From contig CAJRBF020000009.1 in assembly GCA_907165275.2 (NCBI GenBank), forward strand, positions 124,001 through 188,000: a DNA stretch of 64,000 nucleotides, in the 5' to 3' direction. The position numbers were made by a program, and so were the translations under genes. The stretch is from Zygaena filipendulae (Eukaryota > Arthropoda > Insecta > Lepidoptera > Zygaenidae). The notes below the pieces were generated by a model that was given only the letters and a program-made list of their open reading frames with translations, did no database searches and was not told where the DNA came from. Shown here one piece after another: positions 53,398 to 63,773 of the stretch (its first letter is position 1; every line of letters starts with the position of its first letter).

Positions 53398-56088
53398 GTG
53401 GACACTGGCGCAGATATATCTGTTTGGGCTGCAACATCGAAAACTAAGAAAAAGGCCGCACATACCTACAAACTTTACGCGGCAAACAACACACCGATAA
53501 ATACCTACGGCGAGAAAACAATCAAGCTCAACCTGGGACTACGGCGCAGTTTCACCTGGACATTTATTGTCGCAGACGTGAAGACTTCCATATTGGGTGC
53601 AGACTTCTTACGTCACTACAAGCTCCTTGTGGATCTTCACAGAAAAAAATTAATCGACGACGAAACCAAGCTTACCGTCGACGCCACTGAAGTATCAACA
53701 ACCGCCGAGTCCATTCGCATCGTGAGCTCCGACCAACAATATCACGATATCTTGAAGCATTTTCCTGGCGTTCTCCGACCCATGTCTCTTAAGCAGCCAG
53801 CCAAACATGACGTCGTACATCACATCGAAACGACGGGTCCTCCGCTTTCGGCACGCGCCCGCCCTCTACCGCCCGACAAATACAACGCCGCAAAAGCCGA
53901 ATTTGATCGGATGATGGAGATTGGCATTTGCAGACCTTCAAGCAGTCCATGGGCCAGCCCTCTACACGTCGTCACGAAAAAAGACGGCGGACTTCGCGTA
54001 TGCGGCGACTACCGAAGACTAAACGCAGTGACGCAACCCGATCGCTATCCGATACCACGCATTCAAGATTTCACGTACCCACTCAACAACAAAAAAATAT
54101 TTTCGAAACTTGATCTCAAGATGGCTTACTACTGGATTCCCATGGCGAGTAAAGAAGATGCACAGAAAACAGCCATAATCACTCCGTTCGGGCTATACGA
54201 ATTTACATGCATGACGTTCGGTCTACGCAACGCAAGTCAAACCTTTCAAAGATTCATGCATCAAGTTCTCCGAGGTATAGAAGACTGTTTCTGTTTCGTC
54301 GACGACATTCTCCTATTTTCTGAAGATGAAAACAACCATAAGAAGCTTCTCCATCAAGTCTTAGAACGTCTCGACAAACACGGCGTCACACTCAACGTCG
54401 ACAAATGCCAGTTTGGAGTTGAAACTATAAACTTCCTAGGCTACGAAGTCTCCGCCAGTGGTATCAAACCTACGATAGATCGCATCGAAGCAATTTCCTC
54501 GTATCCGAAACCGAAGACAATCGTCGAACTACGACGCTTCCTAGGCATGCTTAATTTTTACCGAGATTGCCTACCTCATCAAGCCGATCATCAACACGAA
54601 CTCAACAAGTTTCTTCACAACAAGAAAAAGAATGACAAAACGCCAATAGAATGGACACCGGAAGCGAACGAAGCTTTTGAAAAATGCCGCCAAAGCATTA
54701 CCGAAGCAACAACGCTAAGCTACCCCGTTCACGGTTGCAAACTCGCTATAATGACAGACGCCTCGGATCACAGTTTAGGCGCAGTACTACAACAAAAGGT
54801 TGAGAACAACTGGAAACCATTAGCATTCTTCTCGAAGTCAATGAGCCCTACGCAACGCCGCTACAGCGTGTACGATCGCGAATTATTAGCTATGTACATG
54901 GCTGTAAAACACTTCAGAAGACTAATCGAAGGCTGCGAAGTAACTATACTCACCGATCACAAGCCTCTCTCTTTCGCACTCAGCAGACCCGCCAGTAGTA
55001 GCGACACACCGAGACGAGAACGGCAGCTACATTTCATATCTCAATTTTGTTCAAGTATCAAGTACATCAAAGGTGAAGAAAATCCAATCGCCGACGCATT
55101 ATCACGAATCGAAGACATCCAGAACCCGAATGTCATAGACTACAACCAACTAGCAATAGACCAAAGCAACGACGAAGACTTGAGAAATCTAAAGAAACAA
55201 CCCAACTTGAAATTCGCCGAAGTAACTCTTCCCGGACTCGACCGACCAATCACATGCGAGCTATCGACTACGTCACCCCGTCCGTATTTACCTAAAACAT
55301 ACCGCTATGCCGCATTCAAAGCGCAACACGGGCTATGTCACCCCGGGGCAAGAACCACACGGAAGCAGATAGCATCGAAATTTTTCTGGCCAGCTATGAA
55401 CAAAGAAGTAGCAACATGGGCCAAAGCATGTATCGACTGTCAGCGCAGCAAGGTACATCGTCACGTCGTCACTCCTCTGGCAGAGTTTCCACCTTCTCAA
55501 CGTTTCGAACACATACACATAGACGTCGTGGGACCGCTACGATTATCGCACGATTTCAAGTTTTGCGTCACCATAATAGACAGACGCACCAGATGGCCGG
55601 AAGCTGTTCCAGTTCAAGACATCACCGCAGAAAGCGTCGCAAAAGCCCTCTACGAGAACTGGATAGTGCGATTTGGCGTCCCGCTCAGAATTACGACAGA
55701 CAGAGCACAAAATTTTGAGTCAGCACTATTCAACACACTACTGAAGAGATGGGGTATATCTAGAATCCGCACTACAAGTTATCACGCCCAGTCAAACGGA
55801 AAAGTAGAACGACTTCATCGTACAATGAAGGCAGCTCTCATGGCGCGCGGTGCAACCACAACATGGGTAGACGAGTTGCCCACCGTACTATTTGGTTTAC
55901 GCACCGCACTACGAGAAGATAATCTCAGCCCTGCACTGATGACCTACGGCGCAACACTACGAATACCGTCCGATTTTTTCGTACCTACACAGTCGAAAAT
56001 CGAAGATGCAGAATACGTGCAACGGCTAAGCCGAACAATGGCAACGTTAATACCCACAAATCGTACCACAACGTCACGACCTACGTTC
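53398..56088 (+). pseudogene. Gypsy-1 pol: protease, RT, RNase H, integrase (3'-truncated)
   Basis: The pol frame is open throughout. The protease has LVDTGADISVW just at the start; the true frame opens some 100 nt earlier, without an ATG. RT has LRVCGDYRRLN (~200) and FVDD near 299; RNase H has MTDASDHSLGA (~451). Integrase has an HHCC domain at ~640-680 (HGLCHPGARTTRKQ ... CIDCQR) and D-D-E in IDVVGP (~706), TTDRAQNFE (~766) and NGKVERLH (~802). The native sequence stops near 56088, where a minus-strand errantivirus LTR begins. The last ~30 residues of the formal frame are therefore foreign, and the end of integrase, the 3' UTR and the 3' LTR are missing. Without a capsid and 3' LTR the element cannot transpose by itself. 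Confidence 0.88.
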
Positions 56089-56379
56089 TGTTATGAGGTT
56101 ACTTTAGAAACACTTTTTAAAAAAAAGATGTTTATTATACACATAAATGATTTATTAAATAATTGGGAACTTTAGATAATAATAGAGTTAGTTTAAGCAA
56201 ATAGATTATGAACTAGTAATAGAGCAACCCAAAGTCATGGGGAACCGTCCGTGACGGAGACTCGACCTGAACTGCCGGATGGACTGGCGATGCGCAGGAG
56301 TTAGAGATTGCTAGCTAAGCAGTATTAGATGAGGGGAGCGTGACGTAAGGGAGTTAGGGTGCATTGCATAGGTATAACA
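56089..56379 (-). repeat. Errantivirus 3' LTR (291 bp)
   Basis: Plus-strand TGTTATGAGG at 56089 and ...GGTATAACA at 56379 give TG...CA ends with inverted TGTTAT termini. On the minus strand CCGGGGGTTG precedes it as a polypurine tract (56380-56388). Its partner is outside the window, so the boundaries rest on the termini and the abrupt end of Gypsy-1 homology. Confidence 0.6.
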
Positions 56380-56604
56380 ACCCCCGGCAGAAGACGGAAC
56401 TTCCGCGAGTAAGGCGAAGTTACGAAATTAGAAAATTTAAGGTTATAGCGAGGTGCCGTGACTTTGAGTTCCTTAGTTAGTGATAACAATAAGTCTAAAG
56501 GGGTTATTTGATGATTATAAGATTTAATATTAATTATACAATAGCGATTATATGAGATAACTTAAGAAAATAACTTATAAGAACTATGCTATGGTAAAAT
56601 AGAT
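56380..56604 (-). other. Errantivirus 3' UTR
   Basis: Non-coding sequence between the env stop and the LTR, AT-rich near env and ending in the purine tract. Confidence 0.6.
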
Positions 56605-58383
56605 TTACACTATCCTAAGTCTTGGTTCTGGAATAGAGTTTTCTCCTACATTTTCCATTGGGACATTTACACTTTGATTGGTTTTATGAAAGCAAGCTAA
56701 TAGTTTATTTCTGAAGCAGAATAAGGTAAGGCAAATAATTATCATAACTGGAAGCAGACAAGAGATAGGGGTGGATATGGATTGAAACTTTTTTATCTTG
56801 TCGAAATCGTTTAGAGCTCTTATGAGATCGTTAGATTTCCTCTCAAAACCTTTAAAGTTTTCCACGTTTAGCTTAGAAATTCTGGTGTGGTTAAATTGCA
56901 GATTAGATTTCGTGAATTTGTCAAGGGTACAACAGGTGTCATCTATAAGGTTGAAATCGGAATGTACTGCTTGTAAATTTATTTGAGGGAAGGATTTTGT
57001 CTTGAGTTTAGTGTTTCTGCAGAAGGCTGTACAATTAGGTTGCAACGAAAGTATTCCGGTACCATGGAGATTTAGTTCTGATAGTTCTGATCCGCATTCT
57101 ACAGTTAATTTTGTGGGTTTAGATTGGGTAAATATCCACCTATTATCTCCTAGGGATTGCCAGATGTCAACATGACCTGATATAAATTTTGTTGTGCAAT
57201 CATGGGGTAGTACATTAATAACTTTAGTCATAATTTCGGTTTCGCAAATAGGTTCGTCTACAATTGCATAGTGGTCTCCTTGCTTACATAGATATATTCT
57301 GTTAACAATTACCTTACAATAGTGTAGATCCTTAAATACACAATATTGAGACTTATCGCTACTTAAAGCTAGGTACTTATATGTAGGTACAATTAAAGAA
57401 TAGGAAGTAGCTATGCTTGCATTGTGGGGTACTGGAACTGGAATATTCCTATACAAGTTATACGTGGTACTATCCACAAGAGGAATTTTAATCGTAAATA
57501 TTAATTTATTGTTTACTGTAAATGATACAATTTCGGAAAGGCTTAGTAGTTCGTGAATATTATTAAGTTCAAGACTGACAGGGAAAGTTGTATGTTCGGG
57601 TAGATAATTAACATTTTCAGTGAGTTCTTTATATAAGTCTCTAGGGGACAACACAGAAGGATGTAAAGTATTGGTTTTTCCGAACAAGATAGCATTGATA
57701 GTGTCCTCCAGCTGGTATGATAATGTAAGTAAGCTAGATTGAATTATATTAAACATATCAAAAATCTTATTTCTAAACACTAGTGAATTCATAGTTTTTG
57801 TAGTATTATTTAATAATATACCTAGGTTATCGATAGCGTCATCCAAGCGTTTTTCATTTCTGTTAATTTCTGCTAAGGTAGAATTTATATTTAAGATCGC
57901 GGATCTAGACATTATTATACTCTGTTTCAACATGACGGCTAGATTTTTATTATCTTCTTGTAAAGCTTGGATGGCCTTATCGTATTTAATAGCGTCGTCT
58001 TCATCCATCGTTCCGATAATGTGTTTAAAAATGGATCCGATGCCTGCGAACCACGCTCTCTTAGAGCGGGTCGAGATTAAGTGCGAAATCGCGGAATAAT
58101 CTCTATCGATGTCTTTACATAGCGACGTAAGGGGTTGAACCATATTTTGGCATTCTGTATCTTCTATAGCAGTGCTAGTATGACAAATGTGTCGAGTTGT
58201 AGACAGGACGCCTTTAATATTATCAATATGTGGTTTTATGTATTCTATTTCTATGGGAATGATTATATCTAAGTTATCTACAGCTAACCTAACGATACCT
58301 ACAGGATTAAAGAAAATGCCAGGGCTCTGAGAAATAACGTCAACCATCGCTGGCGATCCCAGAGAGAGACCAACAACAGCCAT
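56605..58383 (-). CDS. env: Errantivirus envelope fusion protein (F-like)
   Basis: The 592-residue product resembles the class I fusion proteins shared by errantiviruses and group II baculoviruses, which let the particle fuse with a cell membrane. A furin-type site RSKR at about residues 104-107 is followed by a fusion-peptide-like AWFAGIGSIF and a helical region. A hydrophobic anchor (PVMIIICLTLFCF) lies near 541-555, followed by a short cytoplasmic tail. The many Cys and NxT/S sites suit an ectodomain. The ATG at 58383 lies 1 nt after a splice-acceptor-like TTTCAG|G, so env is probably made from a spliced RNA. The first 25 residues are only weakly hydrophobic, so a signal peptide could come from an upstream exon. 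No internal break is seen. Confidence 0.85.
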   Translation of the reverse strand: MAVVGLSLGSPAMVDVISQSPGIFFNPVGIVRLAVDNLDIIIPIEIEYIKPHIDNIKGVLSTTRHICHTSTAIEDTECQNMVQPLTSLCKDIDRDYSAISHLISTRSKRAWFAGIGSIFKHIIGTMDEDDAIKYDKAIQALQEDNKNLAVMLKQSIIMSRSAILNINSTLAEINRNEKRLDDAIDNLGILLNNTTKTMNSLVFRNKIFDMFNIIQSSLLTLSYQLEDTINAILFGKTNTLHPSVLSPRDLYKELTENVNYLPEHTTFPVSLELNNIHELLSLSEIVSFTVNNKLIFTIKIPLVDSTTYNLYRNIPVPVPHNASIATSYSLIVPTYKYLALSSDKSQYCVFKDLHYCKVIVNRIYLCKQGDHYAIVDEPICETEIMTKVINVLPHDCTTKFISGHVDIWQSLGDNRWIFTQSKPTKLTVECGSELSELNLHGTGILSLQPNCTAFCRNTKLKTKSFPQINLQAVHSDFNLIDDTCCTLDKFTKSNLQFNHTRISKLNVENFKGFERKSNDLIRALNDFDKIKKFQSISTPISCLLPVMIIICLTLFCFRNKLLACFHKTNQSVNVPMENVGENSIPEPRLRIV

Positions 58384-58400
58384 CCTGAAATTATAATATG
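58384..58400 (-). promoter_or_regulatory. Putative 3' splice site for env mRNA
   Basis: The minus strand reads ATATTATAATTTCAG|G and then ATG. A pyrimidine/AT-rich tract ending in CAG directly before the env start fits the spliced env RNAs of gypsy-type errantiviruses. The donor, expected in the leader or gag, is not identified. Confidence 0.5.
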
Positions 58401-58443
58401 CTATCGTGAATTTGTTGAATATAAGCTAAGGTATTATTAGGTG

Positions 58444-61400
58444 TTACGAATGAGTTTCTCTCGCGTCAGCCAGCTTGATTTCATCGTAATGTAGCTTTAC
58501 GTGGCGACGATTTACAAGTACTGAGAGGGTGTTATTCCCATGAATCTTGACGACTTTGTAGGGACCTTTCCACAGTGGGGATAGTGCTTTTCTTAATCGA
58601 AGATGGTTTTTTATAAAAACTTTATCACCTACTTTATATTTTATAGCTCGGCTTCTTTTATCATAATGAGCTTTAGATATCCCTTTAGATTTAAGCATGT
58701 TCTCTATAGCTTTCTGGCGGGAATATGAGAGTCGTTGTTGTAAGATACGGACATAGTCAGGATATGTTGCTTCGAGTGCAACGTCGTATATAGAGTCGGG
58801 TATGTGCGGTTTGTGTCCAAAGACTAATTCGTAAGGCGTATAGTTAGTGGTACAATGTACGGTAATATTATAAGTAAGCATTGCTGTGAATACGTATCGA
58901 GGCCAGTTCGTTTGGTTTTCGTCTACATATGATTTAAGGTACTCCTTAAGTGTGGAATGGCTCCTTTCAAGGGCACCTTGAGTTTGGGGATGATAAGCAG
59001 TGCACCAAAGTTGTTTGATCTTTAAGAAACTACATGTCTGTTTGAATAAGTCCGATGTAAAGTTAGTGCCTTGGTCCGTTAGGATGGATTTCGGGATTCC
59101 AAAGATTGAAATGTAATGCACGAGGCATTCAGCTGTCTCTGCTGCTGTAGCGTTGGGTATTGGATATGCTGTCGAGAATTTTGTCAAGTCGTCTTGTAAC
59201 GTCAGTATGAAACGATGTTTCGCGTCTCCTGCTTCTGGTAAGGGGCCTACTACGTCTAGTGCTACTCTTTCAAAAGGTTGTGTTGACGTACTCGTTATTT
59301 GCATAGGGGCCCTATTTAGTCTTCTCAAAGCTTTATTGGTTTGGCAGGGTATGCATTTTTTTACATAATTTTCAATATCGCTACGCATGTTCTTCCAGTA
59401 GTATTTTTCCTGGATGCGATTGAGCATCCGAACTGAACCTAGATGTCCGGCTATAGGTATATCGTGGTTTTCCTTTAGTATTTGTGGAATCTCTGTGAGT
59501 GAAGGATAGATAATGCTATTTTTATATATATGAATCGTAAAGTTAGTATTATTGAACAAATAAAGGATCATATTATATAATTTGATGTATTGATGTTTGT
59601 CGTATGGATTTCTAAAGTCGGTTAAGGCAATTTCAGATTCGGATTGGGATATGTTATGTTTTACAACTTCATTTCTAAATGATCTTAGACTTAGGTATAT
59701 ATCTTCGTAATTGCAGCTGTCGAAACAGTGGACTTTAATGAACAGTAAAAAGTATGTTTTGTTGTTTTGTTCGAATTTAATGTGTGAGAGAAGTGTTCTC
59801 TCTTCGTTGAGAACATCAGTATTTTGAAGGTTGCCTAGAATTTCCGCAATGTAATGGTTTGATTCGTCCATGTCTATGGAGGTTGGTATCGCTATAATTT
59901 TTGCTTTCGTTTTTAGGATGTTTTCATTATGTTCGTGTATAACGACATTGGATTTGAAAGATTTGTCATTGATAGATTTGAGGAATTTGCTATATGAAAC
60001 ATCTTGAGGGCTATCATTCAAAGGGTCAATTGGAATACCAGGCATGTCTGGTGACTCATTCCTGGTTTCGATTACAGGGTCGTTTGTTTCTTGAGGTAGA
60101 TTTAACTCTTCCAGATCTGTTAATTCTGGTAGTACGTCAGGAGGTTGAAACGGATTATCAGTCGTTGGTGAGAAAGACGGGAGTGTGTCAGGGTTAAGAA
60201 GGTCCTCTAAGGTGGGTGAATTAGTAGTTGGTTCAGGAGTTTCGTCGTTGTTTCCAGGTTCTAAGGATATTCCTGTCTGAATGGGGTTGACAGGATAACG
60301 AGAGAGGGCGTCGGCGTTACTATTCATTTTGCCTTTCTTATATTCTACTTCGTATTCGAACTCTTCTAATTTTAAACGCCATCTTACTAATCTGGAGCCA
60401 GGTTCTTTACAATTGAAAAGCCATTTTAACGGCCTATGGTCAGTGACGATTTTGAATCGTCTACCGAATAAATAAGGACGGAACTCTTTTGTTCCATAGA
60501 TAATTGCTAAACATTCTTTTTCCGTAACAGGGTAATTGCATTCCGTTTTATTAAGAGTACGGGAGGCGAAAGCAATGGGTAAATCTTTTCCGACTTCTCC
60601 CTGAGATAGAATTGCTGATATCGCATAATTTGATGCGTCACAAGTTAAAACAAATGGTTTGGTAAAGTCTGGGTATACGAGAATAGGGGCTGTTATTAAT
60701 TTGGATTTAAGGGTTTCAAAGGCGACTTGTTGTTCATTTTCCCAGGCAAATGGCGTGTCCTTCTTTAAAAGAGAAGTTAATGGTTTAGATATTTTGGAGA
60801 ACTCTGGGATGAATCTTCTATAGTAAGAGACGAGACCTAAAAAGGATTTAATGTCCTTTGGCGAGGTAGGAACGGGATAATCGCGAACAGCTTTAGTTTT
60901 TGCAGGGTCAGGTTTGACACCGTTCTCGGTTATAACATGACCTAAGTAACCTACCTCCTTTCTCAGGAATTCGCATTTATCTGCTTGGAGTTTAAGGTTA
61001 AATCTACGAAGTCTCTGGAAAACAGATGAGAGGTTTTTCATGTGGGAAGTGAGGTTATTTGAGTAGATTACGATATCATCTAAATAAACGAAGCATCTTT
61101 CTCCTTGAAGACCCGAGAGTACGTTGTTCATCAACCTCTGAAAAGTGGCTGGGGCATTCTTTAGCCCAAACGGCATCCTATTGAATTCAAAATGTCCTTG
61201 CGGGACGTTAAATGCTGTTTTGCAGGAATCCTGTTTCGCCATTGGGATTTGGTGGAACCCAGAGCAAAGGTCAAGGGTCGAGAAGTATTTTGACTGTCCT
61301 AGTTGGTCAAGAATTTCTGTAATGTTAGGAATAGGGTAAGTGTCTCCTATGGTCATGTCATTGAGTTTCCTGTAGTCTATAACAATACGCCATTTTTGTT

Positions 61401-62855
61401 TACCAGACGCGTCGAGTTTCTTAGGTACTACCCATATGGGTGCTGACCATGGGGATGAGGATGGTTTTATTATTTTGTCATCTAACATTTTGTTGATCTG
61501 GACTTCTACTTCTTTTTTATGGCATTCAGGGAACCTGTAAGACTTAACGTGAACTGGTTGGTCGGAAGTAGTTTGAATTCTATGTTCAAGGGCTTCAGTT
61601 GCCGTTAAAAGTTCGCCAGGTAAGTGGAAGATATCAGAGAATTGTGAACAGACTTCCCTAAGCGATTTGTCTTCTTCTTTATTGAGGTGAGAAGTGCGAA
61701 GTAGTTTTAAGATTTCTTTGGTTCTTTCTAAGCTACTTGGATTGTGTGGAGTAGTAATTTCTTCGTTGTCTTCGATTGGGCACAAGGTCAATAATAAATT
61801 CGAGATTAGAGGAACAGGCTTGTCGGAGATATTTGCAACTGATATATTTATTCTATTATTGGATTTTACTCTAACAAGACAATTAGCTACGAGCAATGAA
61901 TCGGATAAATGTTGGTCGAGGATAACTCCTTCTCCTAATTCAGGGTTTTTTATGGAGCATTCTATTATTGCTTCACTTCTTGGAGGTATGATGTAGGAAG
62001 GTTCATTAAAACATAGTGCTACTTTATGTTTGCTTATTTCTAGACATCCTGAGGTATAGTCAATTTTACAATTATGTGCACTGAGGAAATCATTACCTAT
62101 TATTCCATCGTAGGGAATGGCGGTTTGATCAAGGACATGAAAAATATGTTCTACGGAATTATCGTCTGAAAATAGTAGATTGAGGTGTAAATGACCTTGG
62201 CTTTTTATTGATGTTGCTCCTATACCGACAACAGTGATTATTTTGTTACAAAGACGTGCTTTTCCTTGTATGCTGGATTTTTTTATGATACTGATGCTGG
62301 CTCCGGTGTCTATTAAAAAGGATAAGGGTTTGTTATTGCACACGGAGGATTTAGTATTTACGAAAGGCAAGTATCTCTCACTCGCGATGACTTCGAATAT
62401 AGAATTAGGATTATCATTGATTATGTTGCAAAGGAATTGGATGTCTGAGCCGCTTGTTTGGGGCTGATTACCCGTGTGGTACTCAGATGAGCCGCTTATT
62501 TGGGGCTGGTTACCCGTGTGGTGCTCGTTATTGAGATTATTGGATGAGCCGCTTATTTGGGGCTGGATACCCGTGTGGTGCTCTTTACTGGATGAGCCGC
62601 TTATTTGGGGCTGGTTACCCGTGTGGTGCTCGTTATTGAGATTATTAGATGAGCCGCTTGTTTGGGGCTGGATACCCGTGTGGTGCTCTTTACTAGATGA
62701 GCCGCTTATTTGGGGCTGGTTACCCTTGTGGTACTCATTATTGGATTTAGATTTGATTTTGATGCGCGATTTTTGAATTGGAATTTGGAAGGATAGTGCG
62801 CTGGTGTCTAGCTTTATTTTTGGGCTCGGGCGACACCGAATCGAACCCGGTTTTA
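58444..62855 (-). CDS. pol: Errantivirus pol: protease, RT, RNase H, integrase
   Basis: From the shift site at 62856 the -1 frame is open for about 1470 codons to 58444. It starts with ~60 codons of linker and six peptide repeats (62440-62735), then the protease LIDTGASISII at ~62305. RT has IDYRKLND and YLDD near 61090. RNase H has LTCDASNYAIS near 60645 and TDHRPLKWL. After a Pro/Glu-rich linker, integrase has its zinc domain (CIPCQTNK, near 59350) and D-D-E in LDVVGPLP, TDQGTNF and GALERSHS (59250-58975). Every catalytic residue I can check is present. There is no ATG suited to independent initiation; translation through gag fits the shift signal. Pol ends 60 nt before env. Confidence 0.9.
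62440..62735 (-). repeat. Six in-frame peptide repeats at the start of pol
   Basis: A unit encoding E(H/Y)HTG(N/I)QPQ(I/T)SGS recurs six times in the pol frame. Spacers SSSK and SSNNLNN alternate, giving a higher-order period of about 117 bp. The DNA units, seen on the plus strand as GAGCCGCTTATTTGGGGCTGG, are nearly identical, so the array has expanded or homogenised recently. It lies between gag and protease, where linker length is tolerated. Confidence 0.85.
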
Positions 62856-62862
62856 GTTTAAA
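62822..62862 (-). promoter_or_regulatory. -1 ribosomal frameshift signal at the gag/pol junction
   Basis: In the gag frame the last codons are GAT TTA AAC TAA, so T-TTA-AAC (62856-62862) is the canonical slippery heptamer UUUAAAC. After a 7-nt spacer (62849-62855), GGGTTCG (62842-62848) can pair with CGAGCCC (62822-62828) as a 7-bp stem with one G-U pair. The -1 frame begins just after a TGA and is the pol frame. Heptamer, spacer and stem all match established signals. Confidence 0.85.
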
Positions 62863-63773
62863 TCAGTTTCGTCTATTCCCTGATCTGTTTCTTGTGGGTT
62901 TTGGATTGTAGAATCACCGGTGTTCATGAAATTTATCTGACGAGACTGGTTTGGAAAGTTTCCGAAGCGCTTGTTGTTGTATTCCCGTTTGCGGCACTGT
63001 TCGATTGTGTGCCCAGGTATTTTACAGTATCTACAAACAACTGGGGAATAATTTGGACGATCGGGATTACGTCTTGGCGTGTACGTTTCTGTTGGTCTAG
63101 TCGGTTGGTTAGGTCTTCTGTACGAATTCTGTCCGGTGGATCTAGGCGATCCACTTTGGGTATTTTGAAATCTGGAATTAGCGAATTGCGATCTTTTTTC
63201 TTCCGCTTTGGCAATGTTTATTGCCTCATTAAGTGTTTTAGGGTCTTTGCAAACAATAACTGTGGATAATTTTGGATTAATCCCCATAATAAACGCGTTG
63301 AGGGCAAGATCTTGTATAGCCGCAATGCGTCCGGAAAGTTCAGTTTTGTTAGTACAGGATATAGTTATTTCGGCTAACAATTGAGATAGTATCGATTCTA
63401 CTTTAAGGGAAAATTGGTTTACAGTTTCAGTTGGGGCCTGTCGGCTCTCTTGTAAGTCAGTCAGTAGGTGAGCGTAGTGTTTACGTTCTCCGAATTGCGT
63501 TTTTAGGAATTCCTTGAGTGAAATCCATGTTTCGAATACTTTAATGGAACAGGCAGTTTCCGCTTTGCCTTCTAATTGGCTTATAATATATTTTAAAACA
63601 ATTGATTTTTGGCTGGTTGAGGCTAGATCTATGGCATTCGTGCAATTATTTAGGAACGCTGTTAGTCTTTCTCTGTTGCCATCGAATGGTTTGATAAACT
63701 TTAAAATTACACTAGTAGGTGTTTCCGAAACAACTAATTTGGGTATAGAATCTTTCTGTTGGTCTTGACTCAT
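62853..63773 (-). CDS. gag: Errantivirus gag
   Basis: The 306-residue structural protein would assemble the particle and bind genomic RNA. A short acidic N-terminus is followed by a helical capsid-like region with IIKPF-like VILKFIKPFDGNRERL near residue 25, then an Arg/Pro/Gln-rich stretch. A single CX2CX4HX4C knuckle CRYCKIPGHTIEQC lies near residue 251. The ATG at 63773 sits after AAA and no longer frame exists upstream. It stops at TAA 62853-62855, directly after the slippery heptamer that shifts a fraction of ribosomes into pol. The frame is unbroken. Length and the single knuckle suit insect Gypsy elements. Confidence 0.85.
   Translation of the reverse strand: MSQDQQKDSIPKLVVSETPTSVILKFIKPFDGNRERLTAFLNNCTNAIDLASTSQKSIVLKYIISQLEGKAETACSIKVFETWISLKEFLKTQFGERKHYAHLLTDLQESRQAPTETVNQFSLKVESILSQLLAEITISCTNKTELSGRIAAIQDLALNAFIMGINPKLSTVIVCKDPKTLNEAINIAKAEEKRSQFANSRFQNTQSGSPRSTGQNSYRRPNQPTRPTETYTPRRNPDRPNYSPVVCRYCKIPGHTIEQCRKREYNNKRFGNFPNQSRQINFMNTGDSTIQNPQETDQGIDETDLN

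Noticed and set aside
62820..62850. tRNA-like string GGGTTCGATTC with a paired acceptor-like end
   Set aside because: It is explained by the frameshift stem; there is no A box, anticodon arm or full cloverleaf.
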